In this document: positions 30,791 through 39,926 of the stretch, piece by piece
Layout: the number at the start of each line of letters is the position of its first letter
Position numbering within the stretch: the first letter of the stretch is position 1
DNA from: Blattabacterium cuenoti
Lineage (GTDB): Bacteria; Bacteroidota; Bacteroidia; Flavobacteriales; Blattabacteriaceae
NCBI RefSeq assembly: GCF_014252035.1
Contig: NZ_CP059207.1
Location: 1 to 64,000 of the forward strand
Length of the DNA stretch: 64,000 nucleotides
Reading direction: 5' to 3'
Made by a program: the position numbers and the translations under genes
The notes under the pieces: model-generated
Database searches by the model: none
Told to the model about the DNA's origin: nothing
Seen by the model: the letters and a program-made list of their open reading frames with translations, nothing else

Positions 30791-31285
30791 ATGATTCTAA
30801 GATATAATACAGATGAAATAGATAATACTATTGTCAAAAAATTAAATATCAACGCTAGAACACCATACACTGAAATAAGTAAAGAAATAAGTAAAGAGAT
30901 AAAACCATTGTCAGTTGGAACTGTTCATGTTAGGGTAAAAAAACTAGAAGATGCAGGGATTATAAAAGGAAGTACTTTAATTATTGGTTATGAGGCTTTA
31001 GGATTTCATTTAATAGCATTTGTAGGTATTTTATCAGATTCTAGAGAATCTAAATTGGTAAAAGAAGAATTAAAGAAAATCCCCAATATAGTACAATTAT
31101 ATATCACTTCTGGAAAGTATAATCTTTTTTGCAGAATTATTGCTAAAGATCCTTCAGATGCTAGAGATGTAATATCAAAAATTGGTGAAATTAAAGGAGT
31201 ACTTAGAACTGAATCTACTATTTGTTTGGAAGAAAGTATTAACGACGAAAATAGATTATTATCTAATATATTGCAAAAACATTAG
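30791..31285 (+). CDS. Lrp/AsnC family transcriptional regulator
   Basis: This 164-residue protein has an N-terminal winged helix (about 8-70: DEIDNTIVKKLNINARTPYT, then a recognition helix with VGTVHVRVKKLEDAGIIKG) and a C-terminal RAM ligand-binding domain (about 75-150). It is the only clear sequence-specific DNA-binding regulator in the window. Family members respond to amino acids or act as global DNA organisers; the ligand here is unknown. It is preceded by a 228-base spacer with no gene, where its own operator could lie. Confidence 0.9.
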   Translation: MILRYNTDEIDNTIVKKLNINARTPYTEISKEISKEIKPLSVGTVHVRVKKLEDAGIIKGSTLIIGYEALGFHLIAFVGILSDSRESKLVKEELKKIPNIVQLYITSGKYNLFCRIIAKDPSDARDVISKIGEIKGVLRTESTICLEESINDENRLLSNILQKH

Positions 31286-31369
31286 TCATAAAAAAATACT
31301 TCTTTATATCTTCCTTCATTCTTCTTCAAGACTTACGGAAAAAATTGCATAAGATCAATTTTTTAGGTA

Positions 31370-33409
31370 ATGTATAGCTTTTTAAAAAAGTTTTCTACAT
31401 ACAATAATAAAAAAAATATTTCGTATAAGATTTTAGTTACAGTGATTATAGTCTTATCATTGACATTTTTTTTTCCGAAAAAAGAAATTTTTAAATATGA
31501 ATTTTACAAAGGAAAAATTTGGTATTATGAAGATTTATTTTCTCCATTTAATTTTATTGTTTTAAAAAGTAAAAAAGACATTAATTTAGAAATTAAGAAT
31601 CTTAAAAAAAGTCAAAAAATATTCTATAATAAAAATGAAAAAATATTTCAAAGGGTAATAAAAATTATTCATAATAATTCTTTTTTAAGAAAGAAAGAAA
31701 ATAAACATTACTATAAGATTATTTTTCGTTTATTAAATATTATTTATAAATATGGATATTTAAAATATCAGTATTTTCCGAGTATAAACAGTAGAAATAA
31801 AATATTTCTTTTGAAAAAAAATAATGAGACAATAGCAATTTCATATAATAAGATTTTCACCTATAAAAAAGTAAATAATATTATTGAAAAGCATTTCTTA
31901 GATAGAAAAAAAAATGAAAAAAAAATTAAAAAATTATTAAAAAGAATTATAGCTCCTAATTTTTTTTATAATAAAAAATATACAGATAATTATTTTTATA
32001 AAAAAATAAAAAATATCAGTAAAATAAAGCATTCTTTTGGAAAAGGAAAAATTATAATAAAAAAAAATAAAGTAATAGACGATGAAAAATTTTATATTTT
32101 ATCTTCTTTAAAAAAAGAATATGAAAATAAAATATGGAATAAAAATAAAAATATTTACTTAAAAATAGGTTATTTTTTAATAATAAGTATTATATTTTTA
32201 ATATTTTTATTGTATTTCTTTTACTTTCAAAACAAGATATTTCATAAAAATAGAGAATTTAATTTTTTGATTACCAGTATATTTTTCACATCAATTATAA
32301 CAATATTCATACTCAAGTATAATTCTAGAATATTATATATAATTCCTTTTTCTATACTTCCTATTAGTGTTCGTTCCTTTTATAATTTTGATGTCAGCAT
32401 TATTATTCATTTAACAACTATTCTATTACTATCTTTGATTACACCAAATAGTTTAGAATTTATTTTACTTCAAATTATTACAGGATTTTTAGTACTACTG
32501 ACGAATAAAAATATCTCTAAAATGGAAAACCTATTCGTATCTGTAGTAAAAATAATTATTACTTATAGCATAACTTTTATTTCACTTACCTTTATTCGTA
32601 AAGGAACTATAGAAAATATCCCATTACAAACTTTTTATTTATTTTTTTTTAGTGGAATTTTTACGTTATTTGTACATCCATTAATATTTATTTTCGAAAA
32701 ATTATTAAATATAACTTCAGATATTTCTTTACTAGAATTATCAAATATGAACAACCCAATATTGAGATTATTATCTCAGAAAGCTCCAGGTACTTTACAA
32801 CATGTTCTTACTGTAGCAAATATAGCAGAAGAAGCCGCGGTGGCTATTGAAGCTAATTCATTATTAGTAAGAATAGGAGCAATATATCATGATATTGGAA
32901 AAATTAAAAAATCAGTTTTCTTTATTGAAAATCAAAATAATTTGTTAAATCCTCATGAAAAATTAAGTCCAATAGAAAGTGTCAAAATTATTTTAGAACA
33001 CGTATCAATTGGAGTAAAATTAGCTGAAAAATATCATTTACCTAATCGTATCACTGATTTTATTAAAACTCATCATGGCGATAGTACGATTCAATTTTTC
33101 TATGAAAAACAAAAAAAAATAAATGCAAAAGTAGATAAAAAACAGTTTCAATATCCAGGACCTAAACCATTTTCAAAAGAAACTGCTATTGTAATGATAG
33201 CTGATTCTGTAGAAGCAGCTTCAAAAAGTATAAAGAATCCATCTAATAAAGATTTGGAAAATTTAGTAGAAAATATTATAAATAAACAAAAAAAAGAAAA
33301 TCAATTTTCTGATACTGACATAACTTTGAAAGAAATAGAAAAAATAAAAAAAGTAATTAAAGAAAAATTAATCAGTATCTATCATCCTAGAATAGAATAT
33401 CCTAGATAA
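31370..33409 (+). CDS. 7TM-HD family membrane phosphohydrolase (PgpH/YqfF-like)
   Basis: This 679-residue membrane protein has a first helix near 25-40, a long periplasmic 7TMR-HDED region (about 45-260, very Lys/Asn-rich), about seven membrane helices (about 265-450) and a cytosolic HD domain. The HD residues are visible in IGAIYHDIGKIKK near 500, and HLPNRITDFIKTHHGDS lies further on. Members such as Listeria PgpH hydrolyse cyclic di-AMP, which gives a possible role, but the substrate here is unproven. The gene ends about 50 bases before the tRNA cluster. Confidence 0.88.
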   Translation: MYSFLKKFSTYNNKKNISYKILVTVIIVLSLTFFFPKKEIFKYEFYKGKIWYYEDLFSPFNFIVLKSKKDINLEIKNLKKSQKIFYNKNEKIFQRVIKIIHNNSFLRKKENKHYYKIIFRLLNIIYKYGYLKYQYFPSINSRNKIFLLKKNNETIAISYNKIFTYKKVNNIIEKHFLDRKKNEKKIKKLLKRIIAPNFFYNKKYTDNYFYKKIKNISKIKHSFGKGKIIIKKNKVIDDEKFYILSSLKKEYENKIWNKNKNIYLKIGYFLIISIIFLIFLLYFFYFQNKIFHKNREFNFLITSIFFTSIITIFILKYNSRILYIIPFSILPISVRSFYNFDVSIIIHLTTILLLSLITPNSLEFILLQIITGFLVLLTNKNISKMENLFVSVVKIIITYSITFISLTFIRKGTIENIPLQTFYLFFFSGIFTLFVHPLIFIFEKLLNITSDISLLELSNMNNPILRLLSQKAPGTLQHVLTVANIAEEAAVAIEANSLLVRIGAIYHDIGKIKKSVFFIENQNNLLNPHEKLSPIESVKIILEHVSIGVKLAEKYHLPNRITDFIKTHHGDSTIQFFYEKQKKINAKVDKKQFQYPGPKPFSKETAIVMIADSVEAASKSIKNPSNKDLENLVENIINKQKKENQFSDTDITLKEIEKIKKVIKEKLISIYHPRIEYPR

Positions 33410-33459
33410 TTAAATTAATTTGTTTATTTTTATTAGTGTTTTTTTTAGTAGTAATTTTT

Positions 33460-33545
33460 GGAGAGTTGCCGGAGTGGTTAACGGAACAGTTTGCTAAACT
33501 GTCGGTATTATAAATACCGCGTGGGTTCGAATCCCACATTCTCCG
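33460..33545 (+). tRNA. tRNA-Ser (GCT anticodon)
   Basis: A class II tRNA cloverleaf with acceptor stem GGAGAGT paired to ATTCTCC. The anticodon loop reads TTTGCTAA, giving anticodon GCT (codons AGC/AGU). The long variable arm (GGTATTATAAATACC) is typical of serine. The T-arm is GTGGGTTCGAATCCCAC and the discriminator is G. CCA is not encoded. It is the first of three tandem tRNAs. Confidence 0.95.
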
Positions 33546-33550
33546 CTTTT

Positions 33551-33625
33551 CGGGGTATAGCGTAGTTTGGTTATCGCGCCTGGTTTGGGACCAGGAGATC
33601 GTAGGTTCAAATCCTGCTACCCCGA
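33551..33625 (+). tRNA. tRNA-Pro (TGG anticodon)
   Basis: The cloverleaf has acceptor stem CGGGGTA paired to TACCCCG. The anticodon arm CCTGGTTTGGGACCAGG gives anticodon TGG, and the T-loop is GGTTCAAATCC. The first base C opposite G is usual for bacterial proline tRNA. The discriminator is A and CCA is not encoded. It lies 5 bases after tRNA-Ser. Confidence 0.95.
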
Positions 33626-33641
33626 CGTATAAATAAATATA

Positions 33642-33715
33642 GATCACGTAGCTCAAAAGGATAGAGCAACTGCCTTCTAAGCAGTAGGTTACAGGTTCGA
33701 ATCCTGTCGTGATCA
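33642..33715 (+). tRNA. tRNA-Arg (TCT anticodon)
   Basis: Acceptor stem GATCACG pairs with CGTGATC. The anticodon arm CTGCCTTCTAAGCAG gives anticodon TCT (codons AGA/AGG, the dominant arginine codons at this base composition). The T-arm is CAGGTTCGAATCCTG and the discriminator is A. CCA is not encoded. It ends 4 bases before the clpP stop on the other strand. Confidence 0.95.
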
Positions 33716-33719
33716 TTTT

Positions 33720-34397
33720 TTAATTTTGATTTTTACCTTTTAATACTTCATCAATCATACCATATTCTTTTGCCTCTTCAGATGTCATCCAATAATCTCT
33801 ATCTGAATCTTTCTCTATTTTTTCAATAGAAACACCAGAATGATTAGATACAATTTCATATAGTTCTCTTTTCAATTTGAGAATTTCACGAACTGTTATT
33901 TCTATATCTGAAGCTTGACCCTGAGTCCCCCCTATAGGTTGATGAATCATAATTCTAGAATGTTTCAACGCAGATCTTTTATCTTTTGCTCCAGAACATA
34001 AAATGATAGCTGCCATTGAAGCGGCCATACCAGTACAAATAGTAGCAACATCAGGTTCAACAATTTGCATTGTATCATATATTCCTAATCCTGCATAAAC
34101 ATCCCCTCCAGGAGAATTTATATATATTTGTATATCTTTCAAAGAGTCTACTGATTGCAGAAACAATAATTGAGCTTGTACTATATTAGCAATTTGATCT
34201 TCTATAGCCGTACCTAAAAAAATAACACGATCCATCATTAAACGAGAGAAAACATCCATTTGAGCTACATTAAGTTTTCTCTCCTCTACAATATAAGGAG
34301 TCATATATTTAATATAATCATCCATTACCAATCGATTGATATTTTTATGTTTTATAGCATAATTAATAAAATCTTCTGATTTTTTATAAAAATCCAT
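33720..34397 (-). CDS. clpP: ATP-dependent Clp protease proteolytic subunit
   Basis: ClpP is the barrel-shaped serine peptidase that degrades substrates handed over by Clp ATPases. The 225-residue protein has the catalytic triad: Ser in CTGMAASMAAIILCSG near 128, His in SRIMIHQPIGGTQGQASD near 153, and Asp in DRDYWMTSEEA near 202. The N-terminal 25 or so residues form the processed/axial segment. The likely partner in this window is the N-truncated ClpC at 55,603; ClpX is not here. No neighbours form an operon with it. Confidence 0.95.
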   Translation of the reverse strand: MDFYKKSEDFINYAIKHKNINRLVMDDYIKYMTPYIVEERKLNVAQMDVFSRLMMDRVIFLGTAIEDQIANIVQAQLLFLQSVDSLKDIQIYINSPGGDVYAGLGIYDTMQIVEPDVATICTGMAASMAAIILCSGAKDKRSALKHSRIMIHQPIGGTQGQASDIEITVREILKLKRELYEIVSNHSGVSIEKIEKDSDRDYWMTSEEAKEYGMIDEVLKGKNQN

Positions 34398-34515
34398 TTT
34401 CGTATTTTAATTTCAGACAATTCATCAATATAACTACTTTTAATTTTCAATACAAAATTAAATCAAAATTTGATATATAAATTTTTCAGATATTAGAAAC
34501 TTTTATAAAAAGTTA

Positions 34516-35985
34516 TTGAATTTGTACAAAAAACTAGCGATACAAACAATTATTTATTCTATAGGATTAATTCTACCAAAAATTATTAATTATTTTTTTT
34601 TAAAAATTTTTACTGAATTTTTAAAAAGGGAAGAATTTTCTCTTTATACAGATATGTATTCTTTGTCTTTTTTAATAATAGGATTCCTTTCTTTTGGACT
34701 AGAAAATACTTACTTTAGATTTTTATATAAAAAAAATTATACCAAGGATATTGTATTTTCAACAGGAATTATAACACAACTATTAATTAGTTCCATTTTT
34801 TTTATTTTTTCTATTTTTTTTATTGAAAAAATATCATATATATTTGGATACCATAAACATCCAGAGTATCTTTTAATGTTTTTTTTAATTATATTTTTTG
34901 ATACAATCTGCATTTTACCTATGGCTTGGTTACGTGTAAATGACAAGTCTATATACTATTCTAGTGTGAATATAGTCAATATATTAATACAATCTTTTTT
35001 TATAATTTATATGTTTTTTTGTTATAAATATATGTTTTATAAAAAAAACGAGTATTATTATTTTTATGTTTTTAATCTTGTTAATTCGGTTACAGATAAA
35101 ACAGGTTCTATATTTTTTTCTAATGTCCTTTCGTCCATAACTAATTTATTTTTAATTTTTCCTATTCTTATAAAAGAAGTAAAAATAAAAAAATTTAATA
35201 AAATTCTTTCCATAAAAATGTTAAATTATGGAATCCCTATTATGATTGGAACTATTGCGTTTTCTATCAATGAAAATATGGATAAAATTATTATAAAAAG
35301 ATGGATTTCCGATGAAATTAATGGAGCATATTCTGCTTGTTATAAAATAGCTTCTTTTATGAATTTATATATCAGAACTTTTAGACTAGGAATTGAACCT
35401 TTTTTTTTTAAAAAATCATTAGATTCTAATGCAAAATATTACTATGAAGAAATAACCTATATATTTATTTTATTCGGATTATTTTTTTATGTACTAATAT
35501 GTGGTAATATTTCTATTTTTATAAAATTATTAATAGATGAAAAATATCATATTGCAACATCTATCATTCCTATTATCATGATGGGAAACCTTTTCCTTGG
35601 AATTTATAATAATTTATCCATATCTTATAAAATCATAGATAAACCAATTATTGGGACCTATATATCCTCAATAGGAGTTTTAGTTACATTTTTATTTAAT
35701 ATCATTTTTATTAATACTTCTACCAAAAGTTTTATGATTCCAGCTTGGGGAACATTTACATCCTATATATGTATGTTATTAGCTATATTTTTTTGGGGTA
35801 AAAATAATTTTCTAAATTTTTGTAAAAAAAAAATAAAGAGTATTATATACTATTTTTTATTTTCAATTTTATTAGTTGTTCTTACTAAAGAAAATGAATT
35901 TAAATTCAACATTATTTTACAATTTTTATATTTTTTTACTATTTTTTTATTAGAAAGAAAAAGATTTATTAATTTAATTAAATAA
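34516..35985 (+). CDS. Polysaccharide/lipid-linked flippase (MVF/Wzx-like)
   Basis: This 489-residue integral membrane protein has about twelve to fourteen hydrophobic helices and resembles the polysaccharide biosynthesis (Wzx/MurJ-type) flippases. Visible landmarks are an N-terminal YSIGLILPKIINYFFLKIFT segment and a central ENMDKIIIKRWISDEINGAYS segment, typical of the family in flavobacteria. The start is TTG at 34516. The gene is followed at once by the dUTPase-like and nucleotidyltransferase genes, an order also found in flavobacteria. The cargo is unknown; lipid II or a glycolipid is possible. Confidence 0.82.
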   Translation: MNLYKKLAIQTIIYSIGLILPKIINYFFLKIFTEFLKREEFSLYTDMYSLSFLIIGFLSFGLENTYFRFLYKKNYTKDIVFSTGIITQLLISSIFFIFSIFFIEKISYIFGYHKHPEYLLMFFLIIFFDTICILPMAWLRVNDKSIYYSSVNIVNILIQSFFIIYMFFCYKYMFYKKNEYYYFYVFNLVNSVTDKTGSIFFSNVLSSITNLFLIFPILIKEVKIKKFNKILSIKMLNYGIPIMIGTIAFSINENMDKIIIKRWISDEINGAYSACYKIASFMNLYIRTFRLGIEPFFFKKSLDSNAKYYYEEITYIFILFGLFFYVLICGNISIFIKLLIDEKYHIATSIIPIIMMGNLFLGIYNNLSISYKIIDKPIIGTYISSIGVLVTFLFNIIFINTSTKSFMIPAWGTFTSYICMLLAIFFWGKNNFLNFCKKKIKSIIYYFLFSILLVVLTKENEFKFNIILQFLYFFTIFLLERKRFINLIK

Positions 35986-36357
35986 GTGATTTTAAAAGCT
36001 AATATAGAGAAATCTATTTTTATTAATTTCTTAGAAAGGAAATTAATACCAACAAATTTATTTTTTAAATTTTCTAAAAAAATAGATAAATATTTCTTTT
36101 CATTAAAAGAAGAATTCATACAAGCTATTTCTATTATCCATATCACTAAAAAAAAACATAATAATTTATTATACTATTATAATATGAATATTATTATAAT
36201 AAATCCATTTTATAAAACAATAATTATTCACCAAAATGATCGACTAGCAAGAATAAATTTATTAAAAAAAGTAAATAAAATAAAGTGGAAAAAATGTTTG
36301 ACTATAAGTAATTCAAACATAAGATCAAATAATGGTTTTGGAAGTACTGGAATATGA
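35986..36357 (+). CDS. dut: Degenerate dUTPase homologue
   Basis: dUTPase hydrolyses dUTP to keep uracil out of DNA. The 123 codons align almost without gaps to a flavobacterial dUTPase recalled from memory: MILKANIEKSIFINFLERKLIPT at the start matches the MDLRANL...R.lv.TGL block, NDRLARINL matches the G(D/E)RIAQLV motif, and NNGFGSTG matches the C-terminal P-loop-like motif. The middle is not conserved: the RSGLA motif and the catalytic-Asp motif (VDADYRGEI) are replaced by unrelated Lys/Asn/Tyr-rich residues. About 20 N-terminal residues are also missing. The start GTG follows directly on the flippase stop. The gene is open but probably inactive as a dUTPase. Confidence 0.65.
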   Translation: MILKANIEKSIFINFLERKLIPTNLFFKFSKKIDKYFFSLKEEFIQAISIIHITKKKHNNLLYYYNMNIIIINPFYKTIIIHQNDRLARINLLKKVNKIKWKKCLTISNSNIRSNNGFGSTGI

Positions 36358-36370
36358 AAAAAAAAGATAT

Positions 36371-37408
36371 ATGAAAATTATAATTCCAATGGCTGGAAAA
36401 GGGACCCGGCTTCATCCTCATACTTTAAAAACGCCAAAACCATTTTTTCCAATAGTAGGAAAAACAATTTTAAAAAGATTATTAGAAAATCTATCCAAAC
36501 TTATTAAAATATTTTCTATTGACGAAATTGTTTTTATTGTAAGTAGTAATAACAATAATGGAAACTATAATATTGAAAAAAATTTAATAAAATTATCTAA
36601 TGAAATAGGTGTTCATCCAATAATATATTATCAAGAAAAACCATTAGGAACTGCAGATGCTTTATTAAAAGCTAAAAATTCTTTGATAGGCCCAATAATT
36701 ATTATTTATTCTGATACTTTATTTTACAACAATAATTTCGAAAATGAATTGGATAGCAAATTAGATAATATCATATGGACAAAAAAAGTTAATAATCCAA
36801 ATATTTTTGGTGTAGTAAAATGTAATTCACTAGGATTAATTACTCATTTTATAGAAAAACCAAATGATTATATTTCTAATCTAGCTATTATTGGAATATA
36901 CTATTTCAAAAATAGTACTCTTCTGAAAAAAGAATTGGAATACATATTAGATAATAATATAAAAAATGAGCAAGGAGAATATCAATTAACATCTGCTTTA
37001 GAAAATATGAGAAAAAAAGGAATAAAATTTTTTAGTAAACAGGTTAATGAATGGATGGATTTTGGTTGTAAAAAAACTATTATATCTTCTAATTCAAAAA
37101 TATTATCTATTGAATATTCCAAAAAAGAAAATAAATTGATTCATAAAAAATCTATCATAAAAAATAGTTTAATCATAAATCCTTGTTATATAGATGAAAA
37201 TACTATTATTAAAAATAGTATTATAGGACCTTATGTATCAATAGGAAAATATACTAAAATAATAAATAGCAATATAAAACAATCTATTATACTGGATAAT
37301 ACGGAAATAAATTCTGTAATTTTGCATTATTCTATGATAGGAAACTATTGTTACTACATAGAAAAAATAAAGGAACTAAATTTAGGAGATTATTCCACTA
37401 GTAGGTAG
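36371..37408 (+). CDS. Sugar-1-phosphate nucleotidyltransferase
   Basis: This enzyme makes an NDP-sugar from a sugar-1-phosphate and an NTP. The N-terminal Rossmann-like domain begins IIIPMAGKGTRLHPHTLKTP, with the GxGTRL-P-K signature, and has the metal Asp in IIIYSDTLFY near 118. The C-terminal part (about 270-345) is a hexapeptide-repeat, left-handed beta-helix (IIKNSIIGPYVSIGKYTKI). The frame opens at 36332 inside the dUTPase-like gene; I take ATG 36371 because the signature starts there. The NTP and sugar (glucose-thymidylyl or mannose-guanylyl type) cannot be told. It probably supplies glycan precursors for the neighbouring flippase. Confidence 0.85.
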   Translation: MKIIIPMAGKGTRLHPHTLKTPKPFFPIVGKTILKRLLENLSKLIKIFSIDEIVFIVSSNNNNGNYNIEKNLIKLSNEIGVHPIIYYQEKPLGTADALLKAKNSLIGPIIIIYSDTLFYNNNFENELDSKLDNIIWTKKVNNPNIFGVVKCNSLGLITHFIEKPNDYISNLAIIGIYYFKNSTLLKKELEYILDNNIKNEQGEYQLTSALENMRKKGIKFFSKQVNEWMDFGCKKTIISSNSKILSIEYSKKENKLIHKKSIIKNSLIINPCYIDENTIIKNSIIGPYVSIGKYTKIINSNIKQSIILDNTEINSVILHYSMIGNYCYYIEKIKELNLGDYSTSR

Positions 37409-37568
37409 GTGGTGGTGGTAGCATTAGCTAATAAAAAGAATAGTATCTGAAATATAAGTTATTAATACTGATTAATTTTAATATTCTAGTTCTTGTTTAT
37501 ATTATTCATTATTACTTTTTACGAAGTAAGGAATATTTTTTATATTTGATGAAAAATTCTGCACAACA

Positions 37569-37763
37569 ATGAATTTCATTTTATTTTCTCTTATATTTCT
37601 TGGTACTTTTGGAACTACAGAAATAGTAGTTATTGTTATTCTTGCTTTATTGCTTTTTGGAGGGAAAAAAATACCAGAATTAATGAGAGGTTTAGGAACA
37701 GGATTAAAAGAATTTAAAAAAGCTTCTGAAGGAAAAAGTTCAGAAGAAGAAGAAAAAGAGTAA
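37569..37763 (+). CDS. tatA: Sec-independent protein translocase subunit TatA
   Basis: TatA forms the pore that lets folded proteins cross the inner membrane. The 64 residues show the family plan: one N-terminal helix ([20 protein letters not shown]), the [20 protein letters not shown] amphipathic helix after the FG hinge, and an acidic tail (EEEEKE). No tatC or tatB is in the window, so function depends on a gene elsewhere. Spacers of about 160 and 320 bases flank it. Confidence 0.92.
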   Translation: MNFILFSLIFLGTFGTTEIVVIVILALLLFGGKKIPELMRGLGTGLKEFKKASEGKSSEEEEKE

Positions 37764-38085
37764 ATAAAAAAAACATAGGTAGTATCTATTATATTTTTAT
37801 TTATTGTAGTTGATTTAGTGATTAATTTTTATTTTATTTCCATCACGTTTACAATATAAATTTTGTATAAAAATATCATTAATAGAAATTAAAGCAATTT
37901 TTACATAGAAATATATCCATATATAATAGCATTATTTATAATTTTTCATGTTCATTCGTAATGAAGTTCATAATTCAAATATTAAAGTATTCATAGATAT
38001 AAAAAATTTAAATTAATTACCATAAGAAATATTGCTTATTATTAAGTTCATATTTTTTGTGAAAAAATATGTTAAAATTTACTCT
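37764..38085. other. Gene-free AT-rich spacer between tatA and recA
   Basis: This stretch of about 320 bases has no open frame with recognisable protein similarity on either strand. I see no tRNA-like arm, no G-C hairpin and no repeat. It probably holds the recA promoter and may include eroded remains of a lost gene. A weak in-frame extension of recA reaches back to 38032 but does not resemble RecA. Confidence 0.6.
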
Positions 38086-39096
38086 ATGAATGAAAAATTT
38101 GAGAAAAAAAGAAAATCTTTGGATCTCGTATTAGAAAAAATGGATAAAATATATGGAAAAGGGACTATCATGCGAATGGGGGAAAAACATGACCAAAGTT
38201 TAGATGTTATTTCTTCTGGATCAATAAACTTAGACATTGCATTAGGAATAAAAGGATTTCCTAAAGGTCGAATTATTGAAATATTTGGTCCAGAATCTTC
38301 TGGAAAAACTACTTTAGCTTTACATGCCATTACTCAATCCCAAAAATCCGGTGGATTTGCTAGTTTTATAGATGCCGAACATGCTTTCGATTCTATATAT
38401 GCAAAAAAAATAGGAGTGGATTTAAAAGATTTACTTATATCTCAACCAGATAATGGAGAACAAGCTCTTGAGATAGTAGATAATTTAATTAGATCAGGTG
38501 TTATAGATATGATAGTAGTTGATTCCGTGGCCGCACTAACACCAAAAAGTGAAATAGAAGGAGAAATGGGGGACTCTAAAATAGGATTACAAGCAAGACT
38601 TATGTCTCAAGCTTTGAGAAAATTAACCTCTAGTATAGGAAAATCTAAAAGTATTTTAATATTTATTAATCAATTGAGAGAAAAAATAGGTGTATACGGA
38701 AATCCAGAAGTAACAACAGGAGGAAATGCATTAAAATTTTATTCATCTATAAGACTAGATATACGGAAAGGAATACCAATCAAAAGTGGAGAAAAAATAT
38801 TAGGAAATAGAACAAAAGTAAAAGTAGTGAAAAATAAACTTTCTCCTCCTTTTAAAATTGCTGAATTTGATATTATGTATGGAGAAGGAATATCAGAAAT
38901 AGGGGAAATTATTGATTTGGGGATTAGTTTAGGATTCATAAAAAAAAATGGTTCTTGGTTTAATTATAATAATATATCCTTAGGACAAGGAAGAGATTCA
39001 GTTAAAAAATTTTTGATAGATAAAAAAAATATTACGTTAAAAAATAAAATACAAAATGATATTTTGAACAAAACAATGAAAAATTTTTATAAGTAA
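38086..39096 (+). CDS. recA: Recombinase RecA
   Basis: RecA forms the filament for homologous recombination and DNA repair. The 336-residue protein (from ATG 38086, [20 protein letters not shown]) has Walker [10 protein letters not shown] near 68, the [19 protein letters not shown]alker B block near 140, the [15 protein letters not shown] loop L1 region and the [20 protein letters not shown] loop L2 region. The frame also opens at 38032, but that extension is not RecA-like. The C-terminus lacks a long acidic tail. RecA is full length, so recombination repair is probably kept. Confidence 0.96.
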   Translation: MNEKFEKKRKSLDLVLEKMDKIYGKGTIMRMGEKHDQSLDVISSGSINLDIALGIKGFPKGRIIEIFGPESSGKTTLALHAITQSQKSGGFASFIDAEHAFDSIYAKKIGVDLKDLLISQPDNGEQALEIVDNLIRSGVIDMIVVDSVAALTPKSEIEGEMGDSKIGLQARLMSQALRKLTSSIGKSKSILIFINQLREKIGVYGNPEVTTGGNALKFYSSIRLDIRKGIPIKSGEKILGNRTKVKVVKNKLSPPFKIAEFDIMYGEGISEIGEIIDLGISLGFIKKNGSWFNYNNISLGQGRDSVKKFLIDKKNITLKNKIQNDILNKTMKNFYK

Positions 39097-39100
39097 AAAT

Positions 39101-39871
39101 ATGAAAATTACTTTTTTAGGTACTGGAACATCACAAGGAGTTCCCGTAATAGGATCCAGTCATCCAGTATGTTTATCTAGAGATCCAAAGGATAAAAGAC
39201 TCAGAAGTTCCGTTCTAATTGAAAAAAATGGAAAATTTTTTTTAATCGACTGTAGTCCAGATTTTAGATATCAAATGCTCAGAAATAATAATGAAAAAAT
39301 AGATGCTATTTTTATAACACATGAACATCAAGACCATATAGGTGGATTAGATGATGTAAGGCCTATAAGTAATAATATGAATAAATCTATTCCTATTTAT
39401 GCATTACGTAGAGTTTTAGATAATTTAAAAATAAGATATTATTATTTTTTCTCTGGTAAAAAAAATACTACAAATATAAATTTGTTTGAAATAGATAAAT
39501 ACAAAAAATTTTTTTTTGTAGAAGAATATTGTAAAATATTTTTATTATATGTTTACCATGGAGATCTTCCAATATTAGGATTTAGAATAGATAATTTTGC
39601 ATATATCACAGATGCAAGTAAAATACCATGTTCTACAATTGATAGTTTAAATAAATTAGATATTTTAGTGATAAATGTTCTTAGAAAAAAACCATTACAT
39701 CATTCTCATTTTACACTTTCTGAATCATTAAATATTATTCATCAAATAAATCCTAAAAAAACTTATTTAACACATGTTAGCCATTTACTTGGATTCCATG
39801 AAAAAATACAAGAAAAATTACCAAAAAATGTTTATTTAGCTTATGATGGTTTAGTTATTAATTCATCATAA
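39101..39871 (+). CDS. Metallo-beta-lactamase-fold hydrolase (PhnP-like)
   Basis: The 256-residue protein opens MKITFLGTGTSQGVPVIG and carries the metal-binding motif THEHQDHIGGLDDVR near residue 70. A YITDASKI block near 165 and a THVSHLLG His near 225 complete the metal site. This is the PhnP/ElaC-like branch that acts on cyclic phosphodiesters; flavobacteria keep such a gene widely. Exact substrate is unknown. It follows recA by 4 bases, so the two probably share a transcript. Confidence 0.87.
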   Translation: MKITFLGTGTSQGVPVIGSSHPVCLSRDPKDKRLRSSVLIEKNGKFFLIDCSPDFRYQMLRNNNEKIDAIFITHEHQDHIGGLDDVRPISNNMNKSIPIYALRRVLDNLKIRYYYFFSGKKNTTNINLFEIDKYKKFFFVEEYCKIFLLYVYHGDLPILGFRIDNFAYITDASKIPCSTIDSLNKLDILVINVLRKKPLHHSHFTLSESLNIIHQINPKKTYLTHVSHLLGFHEKIQEKLPKNVYLAYDGLVINSS

Positions 39872-39926
39872 AAACGTCTATTTTAATTTAAATATTATTA
39901 TAATAAATAAAAATATATTAATAAAT

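Noticed and set aside
33402..33716. Minus-strand frame of 104 codons across the tRNA cluster
   Set aside because: It is the reverse complement of three clear tRNA genes; its protein has no family likeness.
37541..37548. Bacteroidetes -7 box (TAnnTTTG) before tatA; similar hits at 7456, 26563 and 62872
   Set aside because: The 8-mer is expected often at this base composition, and none has a TTG at the proper -33 distance, so no promoter is called.
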